A DNA stretch of 64,000 nucleotides from JBBQVS01 sp038211295 (GTDB taxonomy: Bacteria; Chloroflexota; Ktedonobacteria; Ktedonobacterales; Ktedonobacteraceae): assembly GCA_038211295.1 (NCBI GenBank), contig JBBQVS010000010.1, forward strand, positions 1 to 64,000, written 5' to 3'. Positions 52,226-59,334 of this stretch are shown here, in pieces; positions within the stretch are counted from its first letter, which is position 1; each line of letters begins with the position of its first letter. Under the pieces are notes generated by a model. The model worked only from the letters and a program-made list of their open reading frames with translations, was not told the DNA's origin and did not search any database. A program made the position numbers and the translations under genes.

Positions 52226-52582
52226 ATGTTACCTGCATTGAAGTTCAGTCTGGGCGACCCTATCTTTATTGGTGATTTTTTCGGTATGGTGCTTGCCCTG
52301 CCTGTCGCGCTTTTTCTGGCATTCTGGTTGAGCAATGTTAAAAATAAAATTGCCGTTATTGGTGGCGCGTTCGGTGGCGTGGTGCTGGGCTTTCTCATTA
52401 TTCTTTGCTGGGTTGGTACACTCATTCGACCTACGCCTTTACCAAACGTGGACGGCATCGCGACCTTTTTTAGCTCCGTTCTGCTCAACTCCGCCCTCGG
52501 CCTGTCCGCCGGTATCCTCATTGACTTAATCATTGCACGCCGCAGCGATAAGGATTACCGTCGCCAAGTGCAGCACGAATAA
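52226..52582 (+). CDS. Uncharacterised three-span membrane protein
   Basis: 118 residues, with CAGGAGG upstream of the ATG. Three hydrophobic helices (about 15-36, 42-66, 84-103) and a polar C-terminus ending in RRSDKDYRRQVQHE. No family recognised. It is 8 nt before holA and shares its promoter, a context that does not suggest a function. Confidence 0.7.
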   Translation: MLPALKFSLGDPIFIGDFFGMVLALPVALFLAFWLSNVKNKIAVIGGAFGGVVLGFLIILCWVGTLIRPTPLPNVDGIATFFSSVLLNSALGLSAGILIDLIIARRSDKDYRRQVQHE

Positions 52583-52590
52583 TACCGTTT

Positions 52591-53631
52591 ATGTTCTACC
52601 TTTTTCATGGCGATGATGAGTTCACCAGTCGCGAGCAGGTCAAGAAGCTCAAACAGGGCGGCAACTTCGAGTACAATCAGGATACGTACAATGGAGCCGA
52701 GGTTGACCTGACCACCATCACGACCACAGCCGACACAATGCCGTTTCTCACAGAGCAACGGCTAGTGCTTATTGAAGGGTTGCCTAAACGCAAGCGGGGC
52801 GAGACAGAGACCACCGCCCCTGTCGCGACTACTGAAGCCACGACAAAAGGTGCAAAGGGGAAAAAAGGCAAAAAGAGTAAACCAACCGCGCTTTCGCGTG
52901 CTGGTTTTGAAAAGGCTCTCGCGGAACACGTCTCTATTCTACCCGATACAACCGTGCTGGTTTTGCTTGTTGATGAGGTGATAGATGCCGCGAACCCGCT
53001 TGTCAAAGCGGCGGAGAAGCATGGCAAGGTTGTACAGTGTACGCTTCCCAAAGGTGCCGCCCTCGAAAGCTGGATTACGAAACGCGCGAAAAGCAGTGAC
53101 GCGAAGATTAGCGTGGAGGCGACATCGCTACTGGCGAACTTCATCGGCAACCATTTGCGTCTACTAGCGAACGAGATTGATAAGCTCGCAACCTATGTTG
53201 GCGCGGGCAAAACGATCAACGCCGACGATGTACGCAAGCTTTCGGCACAGGTGCAAGAGGCGCGTGTCTTCGACCTGACCGACGCGCTGGCGCAACGCAA
53301 TCGTAAGCAGGCACTGAACATTCTGCACGATCTGCTCGCTGATGGCGAACCACCTATCAAGCTCATCAGTACCGTTACCTCGCAAGTGCGCTCGTTGCTG
53401 CTGGTAAAAGAACTGGCGCAAAAGGGGATGCGTTCCCCTGCCATTGCCTCGGCAATCGGCATGTCGCCCTTTGTCGCAGATAAAGCGATGCGGCAGATAG
53501 GCAACTTCACGATGCCACAGTTGGAAGGGGCATACCGTCAACTGCTAGCAACCGATGCTGCCCTCAAACGGAGTCGCATTGAGCCTGAGATGGCACTTGA
53601 CCTACTCATCGTTTCCTTTGGCGTGATATGA
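52591..53631 (+). CDS. holA: DNA polymerase III subunit delta
   Basis: 346 residues. Delta is the clamp-opening wrench of the clamp loader. The N-terminal FYLFHGDDEFTSREQV replaces the P loop of other loader subunits, followed by an extended Thr/Lys-rich insert (about 65-105, ATTKGAKGKKGKKSKP) that is unusual. LANFIGNHLRLLANEIDKLATYVG and VFDLTDALAQRNRKQAL are the family hallmarks. No good ribosome binding site is visible, so translation may be coupled to the membrane gene 8 nt upstream. Confidence 0.93.
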   Translation: MFYLFHGDDEFTSREQVKKLKQGGNFEYNQDTYNGAEVDLTTITTTADTMPFLTEQRLVLIEGLPKRKRGETETTAPVATTEATTKGAKGKKGKKSKPTALSRAGFEKALAEHVSILPDTTVLVLLVDEVIDAANPLVKAAEKHGKVVQCTLPKGAALESWITKRAKSSDAKISVEATSLLANFIGNHLRLLANEIDKLATYVGAGKTINADDVRKLSAQVQEARVFDLTDALAQRNRKQALNILHDLLADGEPPIKLISTVTSQVRSLLLVKELAQKGMRSPAIASAIGMSPFVADKAMRQIGNFTMPQLEGAYRQLLATDAALKRSRIEPEMALDLLIVSFGVI

Positions 53632-53671
53632 TACAACAATATCACCTCATGCCCAAAGGAGACACACCTTG

Positions 53672-55339
53672 ATGACTCGCAGATACGCACGTCCGAACAC
53701 TTCACGGTACGCACGGTCAGCGCGTGGCAAGCGACGGCGACAGTTTCTGCGCGATGTCCTCCTGTTTGTGTTCTTCTTTGGCGTCTTCCTGTTCAGCTTC
53801 AATCGCGTCTCAGCATATGAAAACATGGTTATACGTAACACTTTCACCATAAACAGCACTATTCCCGTGCCGGTGCTTGAGATGCGACCCGCAGGCGGCG
53901 AAACGCCGCTTGTCGCGGTTGTCGCGCACGGCTTTTCGGGCAGTAAAGAATTGATGGCAAGCTTTGGCGTCGAACTGGCACGCGCCGGCATCACAACATA
54001 TTTGTTTGATTTTCCCGGACATGGCGAGTCGCCCGTGTCACTGACGGGTGGGGGCTTCTCGAACCGCAACGCCTCGGATAATATCACAACGGTTAGCGAG
54101 GTCGTAGACTACGCTCGTTCGCACAATAGTGCCGCCACTCGCCCAAATATTATCCTGCTTGGTCACTCGATGGGTTCCGCCGCCATTGGCGACTACTCGA
54201 TGACTCACGCAAACGACCATGATCTCGTTTCCACCGTGCTGGTCTCACCCGTTGGAATGGAACAACCAACGCTGACACAGCCGAAAAATCTGTTGCTGCT
54301 GGTGGGCCAAAACGATATTGCCTCGACGATTCCTAATAGTATCCGAATGCAACAACAGGGGTGCGGACTCAACCCAACGCCTGCTTCAACCGCGAACGCA
54401 CCCGCGCACCCCGTAGAGTGTGGCGACCCCGCGCATGGAACAGGGCGGCGCGTGGTTGTGCTAGACGGACTCAACCATATCACGATTATCACCGCGAGTA
54501 TCACGTTTCAAGAACTGCTCTTGTGGCTCCATCGCGCTTACCCACAGCAGGTCGAGACCGGCCATATGCAGTTTGACACACGACTCGCCTGGCTTCTCCT
54601 TGCCGTCGCGAGTGGACTCTTCGCGACCTTGCCTCTTTGTTCTCTTGCTATTACTATCTTTGGTATCGACGCGACCCCACGCGTCTATCGTGGGCAGGAT
54701 GTATTTTTCTTCGATCTGTGCTTACTCGTGGGCATCGCCGCAGCGATTGCGCTTCAATACGTGTGGCGTCCCTTTGCCTTCGTGCATATTCTACTCGCGG
54801 ACTACGTAAGTGGCTACCTCTTCTTCGCTGCATTGGTCATGAGCATACTTATTTTTCTGGCGCGGCGCAGTGTTCCGTTTCCACTCTTCCGCCAGCCCAT
54901 ACGTCAGCTTCTTGTCGGTCTTTTACTTGTTCTTTTCCTCTATTTCACCCTGGGGCAGCTTTCGACGTTCGCATGGCAACGCTTCACGCTCAACGCAGCC
55001 CGTTCATGGCGGTTTGGCATATTCTTTGTGCTTGTCCTGCCAATATTTTTGCTGGATGAGGGCATCAATCGCGGCTATCAGGAGCGTGGACTGATACGGG
55101 GTGTTCTTGCCAGCGTACTCTTCAAAGTCTTGCTTGTACTTGGTCTGGTTGCGAGTATTTATATTATTCCTGGCCTCGGCTTTTTAAGTATTATTCTTGC
55201 GATTCTCGTTTTGCTATTTTTATTGTTGGTGATTTTTTGCACTCAACTCTATCTCAGTGGACGTGCCGCACTTGCCGCAGCAATACTCAGTGCCGCGTCT
55301 ATTGCGTGGGCAATGGCCTCGTCCTTTCCCACCACTTGA
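53672..55339 (+). CDS. Alpha/beta hydrolase fused to a polytopic membrane domain
   Basis: 555 residues from the ATG at 53672 (AAAGGAG upstream; a TTG one codon earlier is possible). A basic N-terminus and one membrane helix (about 27-45) lead to an extracytoplasmic alpha/beta-hydrolase domain with VVAHGFSGSK, FDFPGHGES, the nucleophile elbow GHSMGS and a C-terminal GLNHITI His. From about residue 295, seven or so membrane helices follow. The two parts are one continuous frame. The acid residue is probably in VGQND. The role of the membrane half is unknown; a lipid or signal-related substrate is conjecture. Confidence 0.85.
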   Translation: MTRRYARPNTSRYARSARGKRRRQFLRDVLLFVFFFGVFLFSFNRVSAYENMVIRNTFTINSTIPVPVLEMRPAGGETPLVAVVAHGFSGSKELMASFGVELARAGITTYLFDFPGHGESPVSLTGGGFSNRNASDNITTVSEVVDYARSHNSAATRPNIILLGHSMGSAAIGDYSMTHANDHDLVSTVLVSPVGMEQPTLTQPKNLLLLVGQNDIASTIPNSIRMQQQGCGLNPTPASTANAPAHPVECGDPAHGTGRRVVVLDGLNHITIITASITFQELLLWLHRAYPQQVETGHMQFDTRLAWLLLAVASGLFATLPLCSLAITIFGIDATPRVYRGQDVFFFDLCLLVGIAAAIALQYVWRPFAFVHILLADYVSGYLFFAALVMSILIFLARRSVPFPLFRQPIRQLLVGLLLVLFLYFTLGQLSTFAWQRFTLNAARSWRFGIFFVLVLPIFLLDEGINRGYQERGLIRGVLASVLFKVLLVLGLVASIYIIPGLGFLSIILAILVLLFLLLVIFCTQLYLSGRAALAAAILSAASIAWAMASSFPTT

Positions 55340-55341
55340 CC

Positions 55342-55854
55342 TCAGCGGTATAACAACAGGCCAACGCCAGCCGCAAACGCAAGTATCAATAGCAGGTGTA
55401 CTCTGCCTGTCGCGCCGACGCCAGCCGCAGCTGCTGCGATAAGCCACCCTCTCCAGTCCACTCCCGGTTGGTGAATAATAGACCAGACGACGGTGAGCAA
55501 GATACCGCAAACCGCAAGCGAGATACCACGCATCAATCCCTGCACCCACGTTTGTTGCTCAATACGAGTGTAGCCTGCTGAGACAAACAGCACCAGCAGC
55601 GCAGGCAGCGTAATTGCAAGTAACGCAAGCGCGGCACCAGGGTAGCCATAGCTCAGATAGCCCAGGCAGATGACCCAGAGTCCATTGGGGCCGGGACTAA
55701 TCTGCCCGATGGCGATTGATTGCCCAAAATAGGTTTCCTTCGCCCAACCGTTGGCTAATAGGTCTTGATGCAAGCTTGGCAAATTGCTAAAGCCACCGGT
55801 TGAGAAGAGTGATGCTTTGAGAAAAAACAGGAAATAGACGAAGGGGTTAATCAT
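55342..55854 (-). CDS. chrA: Chromate transporter, C-terminal half (short CHR)
   Basis: 170 residues, about five membrane helices. It begins FVYFLFFLKASLFSTGGFSNLP and has the GQSIAIGQISPGPNG motif typical of the CHR domain. Short-chain CHR proteins work as pairs of opposite topology to export chromate by sulfate-like antiport. The start overlaps the stop of its partner by 4 nt, so the two are coupled. Confidence 0.88.
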   Translation of the reverse strand: MINPFVYFLFFLKASLFSTGGFSNLPSLHQDLLANGWAKETYFGQSIAIGQISPGPNGLWVICLGYLSYGYPGAALALLAITLPALLVLFVSAGYTRIEQQTWVQGLMRGISLAVCGILLTVVWSIIHQPGVDWRGWLIAAAAAGVGATGRVHLLLILAFAAGVGLLLYR

Positions 55855-56459
55855 AACGTTCCTTCTTCAGACGAAATAGCGATACGGCGTGGCGTAAAGA
55901 AAAGCACGCCGAGAAGTGCGGACACAAGCACGACTAGAATGACCGCGACCTTGAACACAACAATCGTCAGTACACAGCCAACAATGATAGCGGCACTCAG
56001 GATGAGCTTTATAACACCTTCCTTGTATATAACAAGTGTAAGTGGGCGTGCGAAGCTTAGGCCGACGAGCAGCATAATCCCGCCCGTCGCGGGTGCGACG
56101 CCGCGCAGCATCGCCTGAATCGCGGGTATGCTCTCCACAACAGTAAAGCCTACCGTGAGTAAACAGGTAATCGTAGCACTCGGTATCAGGAAACCGACAA
56201 GCGAGAGGAACACGCCCAATCCCCCACCCAACTTTTTGCCAATCAGAACGCATAGGGCAACGAGGTTGATACCTGGCGTAAACACAGAGAGATTCCAGAA
56301 GCGTTGCATCTCCTCTTCGTTAAGCCAACCGTTTTTTGTAATAAAGGCGCGACGTATCAAAAATGTTGTCGATGCGCCCCCACCGAACGATTGCAGTCCG
56401 ATACTTGCCCAGATACGAAAAAGCCGCCACGCATCCGGTGCGGCCTGTTGCAGTTTCAT
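55851..56459 (-). CDS. chrA: Chromate transporter, N-terminal half (short CHR)
   Basis: 202 residues, about six membrane helices. The CHR signature FRIWASIGLQSFGGGASTTF and the SVFTPGINLVALCVLIG loop are present. It is the upstream half of a split ChrA. It lies 33 nt downstream of the 16S rRNA methyltransferase gene on the same strand and is probably cotranscribed with it. No chrB regulator is seen. Confidence 0.88.
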   Translation of the reverse strand: MKLQQAAPDAWRLFRIWASIGLQSFGGGASTTFLIRRAFITKNGWLNEEEMQRFWNLSVFTPGINLVALCVLIGKKLGGGLGVFLSLVGFLIPSATITCLLTVGFTVVESIPAIQAMLRGVAPATGGIMLLVGLSFARPLTLVIYKEGVIKLILSAAIIVGCVLTIVVFKVAVILVVLVSALLGVLFFTPRRIAISSEEGTL

Positions 56460-56492
56460 ATTCGTTCCTATCCGTTCGATGAAAAGAAAATA

Positions 56493-57284
56493 CTACTTTG
56501 TAACAATAAAAACTAGTTCTGTCGTGAAAACTACTTTGCGAATTCTCCACGGCTCCCCTGCAACTAATTGCATAAAGTGTTCTTCATAGAAGCTGGCCAT
56601 GCCCTTACTTTTGCCACCAAGACTCTGTAACGGAAACGAGACAAGCAGATATTTCGCGTTGGTGGCGCGTAGAAGTCTCTGCCCCGACTGCTTCTCAACT
56701 TGTTCGAGACACGGTAGCGTTTTGAGCAGAAGCGCGACATCAGCCCGTTGCGGCGGACAAGATTGTACGAGGTTCCAGACCTGTGCATGTCCATTGATCC
56801 GCAATACGCGCAACCATTGCTCGATAAATTTCATGCTGTTCTGATAGATATCATAGGCATAATAGTGCTTGACGAGTGGGAGCCACGGGAGGGTAAGCGG
56901 ATTGAGGCCGCACGCGAGATCGAGAATACTATCAATGGGGCCGAGGTCTGCAAGCAGAGTTGTATAGAAGGTGTCGAGCATGGGAAGCCGTTCCCGCGTC
57001 GATGCATGATGGCTCATCATATGTCTACACAGTTCGCGCAGTAGCTTCTCGTCGCCGATACGTACTGCGCTGGACAGTTCGCCCAGCCACGTCCCATACG
57101 CATCTTTACCATCAAGATACGCCCCGCCAACTTGGTGAAGTTTGTTTTTCGTCGCCTTCACTGTCTCCTTGAACGTGCGTCTCTTCGCCAGTTCCTGAAG
57201 CGCAATCACACGCACAAGGTCAGGACTCACATACTTGTAGTTCACGCTACTCAACACGGCCTCAATTACGCTGTCAACCTGCAC
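56493..57284 (-). CDS. Rmt/Arm-type 16S rRNA (m7G1405) methyltransferase
   Basis: 263 residues, matching the length of ArmA/RmtB/Sgm relatives. The family pattern is visible throughout: SSVNYKYVSPDLVR and LQELAKRR at the N-terminus, KNKLHQVGGAYL, HHASTRERLPML, the SAM site LDLACGLNPLTLPW (121-134), YYAYDI, LLLKTLPCLEQVEK, and LLVSFPLQSLGGKSKGM. These enzymes methylate G1405 in helix 44 and confer high resistance to 4,6-disubstituted deoxystreptamine aminoglycosides; in actinomycetes they protect producers. Whether this one is active in resistance is not shown by the sequence. No aminoglycoside biosynthesis genes are in the window. It precedes the chromate transporter pair. Confidence 0.88.
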   Translation of the reverse strand: MQVDSVIEAVLSSVNYKYVSPDLVRVIALQELAKRRTFKETVKATKNKLHQVGGAYLDGKDAYGTWLGELSSAVRIGDEKLLRELCRHMMSHHASTRERLPMLDTFYTTLLADLGPIDSILDLACGLNPLTLPWLPLVKHYYAYDIYQNSMKFIEQWLRVLRINGHAQVWNLVQSCPPQRADVALLLKTLPCLEQVEKQSGQRLLRATNAKYLLVSFPLQSLGGKSKGMASFYEEHFMQLVAGEPWRIRKVVFTTELVFIVTK

Positions 57285-57338
57285 TGGTGTAATCAGTTTC
57301 TGCCTCCTCGTTCGCCTGAATAAAACTACTTTATATAC

Positions 57339-57404
57339 CGATATAGTGCGCGAATAGTCAGGGGTTTGTCAATAGTGCCGAGGGTGTACGTGTCTGGTGT
57401 GGTA
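57339..57404 (+). repeat. 66-bp repeat, left copy (decayed promoter copy)
   Basis: Matches 59229-59294 without gaps at 54 of 66 positions; 11 of the 12 differences are transitions. The right copy is the upstream region of the sulfite-oxidase-family gene. In this copy the -10-like TATGAT has become TGTGGT. Confidence 0.85.
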
Positions 57405-57422
57405 GGCATCGAATGCAACAAA

Positions 57423-57679
57423 ATGGATATTACAGGGGCAATCCTACGCCATAGCCCAATTCTCCCGAAGAGCGATTTTGAGAAAATAGATATGCGTTAC
57501 GAACCAACAAACAATAGCGGCTACGTGTCTCGATCATCTCACACGTATTCATGGTGTTTTACACCTTGAGCATGTCATTCCTGCTTTACAAACTCACCTT
57601 ATAGACACAGCAGGTCACGCTCAAGATGCGTTGGATGATATTGAGATATTCATACCTGATGCTTCAAAGCTATTATAGT
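57423..57679 (+). pseudogene. Frameshifted remnant of a small unidentified gene
   Basis: The first part, from an ATG at 57423, reads MDITGAILRHSPILPKSDFE; the second part, ending at the stop at 57677-57679, reads LDHLTRIHGVLHLEHVIPAL and then a DALDDIEIFIPDASKLL end in the +1 frame. The switch lies near 57490-57530. Both parts look protein-like, so a single base change has probably split one gene of about 85 codons. It follows the decayed promoter copy at 57339. No family recognised. Confidence 0.4.
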
Positions 57680-57729
57680 TGCTCAACGGGAAGGGGGAAC
57701 ATGTCTTCCCTTCCCGCTACGCGTTGTCT

Positions 57730-58803
57730 CTACACTGACAATGAAACGCGTACAACAATGGCAGTAACATTGTCTACACCACCGTTTTCGTTCGCACGTT
57801 CGATCAGACGTTGCGTACTCTCCTCTGACCCGTACTGCTCCGCAATGGTACGAATCTCGTTTTCGCTGACCTGTGTGTGAAGACCATCGGTACAAAGCAC
57901 AAGAATATCTTTATCTTGTACTTGCTCTGTACCTGTATACACTTGTACCGTGCTTTCGGAACCAAGACAACGGGTAATTAGGTTACTTTTTCCCTGTGCC
58001 TCTGCCTCTTCTTGCGTCATCGTACCCATGCGAATCTGTTCCGCTACCCAAGAATGATTTTCCGCAATCTGTCGCATCTGTCCATTGCGAATCAGGTAAA
58101 CTAGACTGTCACCTACATTAGCAATGTATACAGCATTGTCTTTGAGAACCACGACAACACATGTCGTCCCCATGAATGCATCTTGTTGCAATGCCTCTTC
58201 AAACTTCTCTTGAAATTTTGCCTTGTTGCTCTGATAGATTTCTGTGTTCGCTTGCTCAACGGCACGTCGCAATGTGGTACTAATAGTATCACTTGTATCC
58301 TGATAATAGACTTCACGTATCGTCTTTACGGCTAGTTCACTCGCGACATCGCCGTGTTTCGACCCACCAAGGCCATCGGTAACAATAAACAATGCCCCTT
58401 GTTCACTCATCGTCTTGGCATCTTGCGGCACAACCGAGGCTACATTGTCCTCATTCACGGCGCGAGTTCGCCCAATATCGGTTCGTGCAGCAACATCAAG
58501 TGTTAAAAGGCTCATCAGTGCATACTCCTTTGGTGCTAACCTCAGTACATGTTTTAAAAAACTACTCCACGCTTTCCCCTGCTCTACACAAGCTGTACTC
58601 AGGAGGTCTTGTAATACAATCGTCCAGAGTCGGATGTGTCCTACAATACCCTCCCGTCGTGTCACGTCACGGTGGTAATCGCGGAATGTTTGAAGCATCT
58701 CACGTCCATAAGTACGGCGGAACGCGTGAGGATATACCCACAAGCAGGCTCGATAGACCTGTTCAGAGCGCGAAACACGACGCGCAGTCGTTGGTTGGTT
58801 CAT
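57730..58803 (-). CDS. PP2C-family Ser/Thr phosphatase with N-terminal permease-prefix-like domain
   Basis: 357 residues. The C-terminal domain (about 100-355) is a PP2C phosphatase: RTDIGRTRAVNEDN, VTDGLGGSKHGDVAS, NVGDSLVYLIRNG, VLCTDGL and GGVDNVTAIVV supply the metal Asp residues. The N-terminal part (about 12-80: YRACLWVYPHAFRRTYGREML) resembles the prefix domain normally found on ABC permeases encoded next to PadR regulators. It overlaps a PadR gene by 4 nt, as those permease genes do. The phosphatase would remove phosphate from Ser/Thr; partner kinases are not in the window. Confidence 0.9.
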   Translation of the reverse strand: MNQPTTARRVSRSEQVYRACLWVYPHAFRRTYGREMLQTFRDYHRDVTRREGIVGHIRLWTIVLQDLLSTACVEQGKAWSSFLKHVLRLAPKEYALMSLLTLDVAARTDIGRTRAVNEDNVASVVPQDAKTMSEQGALFIVTDGLGGSKHGDVASELAVKTIREVYYQDTSDTISTTLRRAVEQANTEIYQSNKAKFQEKFEEALQQDAFMGTTCVVVVLKDNAVYIANVGDSLVYLIRNGQMRQIAENHSWVAEQIRMGTMTQEEAEAQGKSNLITRCLGSESTVQVYTGTEQVQDKDILVLCTDGLHTQVSENEIRTIAEQYGSEESTQRLIERANENGGVDNVTAIVVRVSLSV

Positions 58804-59180
58804 ATGCCGCCACCTATTCCATCCACTCCGGGCAAAAGATTTTTGAGTTGAGCAACGCGCAACAACTGAACAATACGTTGCGCCTCTGCTCGCGCCACCT
58901 GTCCTCCAAAGCGGGTCAAGCGATAATAACGTCGGCGTTCGTCATCTAGTGCTGAATCAGGTCGTTCACCCGACTCAGCAATCAAGCCATCGACGAGCAT
59001 TCGCTTGATTGAGCCGTACAATGTTCCCGGCCCCATTCGCAATTTGCCCTCAGTACGCATCGCAACCTCTTGCATTATTCCGTAACCGTGCCGCTCTCTG
59101 TCCGCTAATGCGAGCAGAATGTGAAACACAGCAGGCGTAAGCGGAAGCAGCGTTTCCGGGTCGCGTTCTTCCTCTGCCAT
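58800..59180 (-). CDS. PadR-family transcriptional regulator
   Basis: 126 residues. The PadR winged HTH is clear: LTPAVFHILLALADRERHGYGIMQEV, then LRMGPGTLYGSIKRMLVDGLIAES and DDERRRYYRLTRFG; the C-terminal helix for dimerisation is short. It starts 17 nt below a 44-bp perfect palindrome, the probable autoregulatory operator. The next gene, a PP2C fusion, overlaps by 4 nt and must be under the same control. The inducing signal is unknown. Confidence 0.92.
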   Translation of the reverse strand: MAEEERDPETLLPLTPAVFHILLALADRERHGYGIMQEVAMRTEGKLRMGPGTLYGSIKRMLVDGLIAESGERPDSALDDERRRYYRLTRFGGQVARAEAQRIVQLLRVAQLKNLLPGVDGIGGGI

Positions 59181-59196
59181 TGACTACCCTTTCCTA

Positions 59197-59240
59197 TATA
59201 TTATATCGTTAACGGATATATCCGTTAACGATATAATATA
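59197..59240. promoter_or_regulatory. 44-bp perfect palindrome, likely PadR operator
   Basis: Every one of 22 base pairs matches about the centre between 59218 and 59219. Inside it, CGTTAACG occurs twice (59207-59214 and 59223-59230), each flanked by ATAT. It lies between the divergent PadR gene (minus) and sulfite-oxidase-family gene (plus), where a repressor could control both. The specific link to PadR is inference from position. Confidence 0.75.
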
Positions 59241-59294
59241 CGAATAGTTAGAGCTTTGTCAATAGTGCTGGAGGTGTACGTGTCTGGTATGATA
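59229..59294 (+). repeat. 66-bp repeat, right copy (promoter of sulfite-oxidase-family gene)
   Basis: Overlaps the right end of the palindrome and includes TATGAT (59288-59293) with a TGG extension, a probable -10 box 41 nt before the ATG at 59335. Its relative is at 57339-57404. Confidence 0.8.
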
Positions 59295-59334
59295 GATAAA
59301 GTTGCTATGTATAACGATACGATGAGATAGGGAT

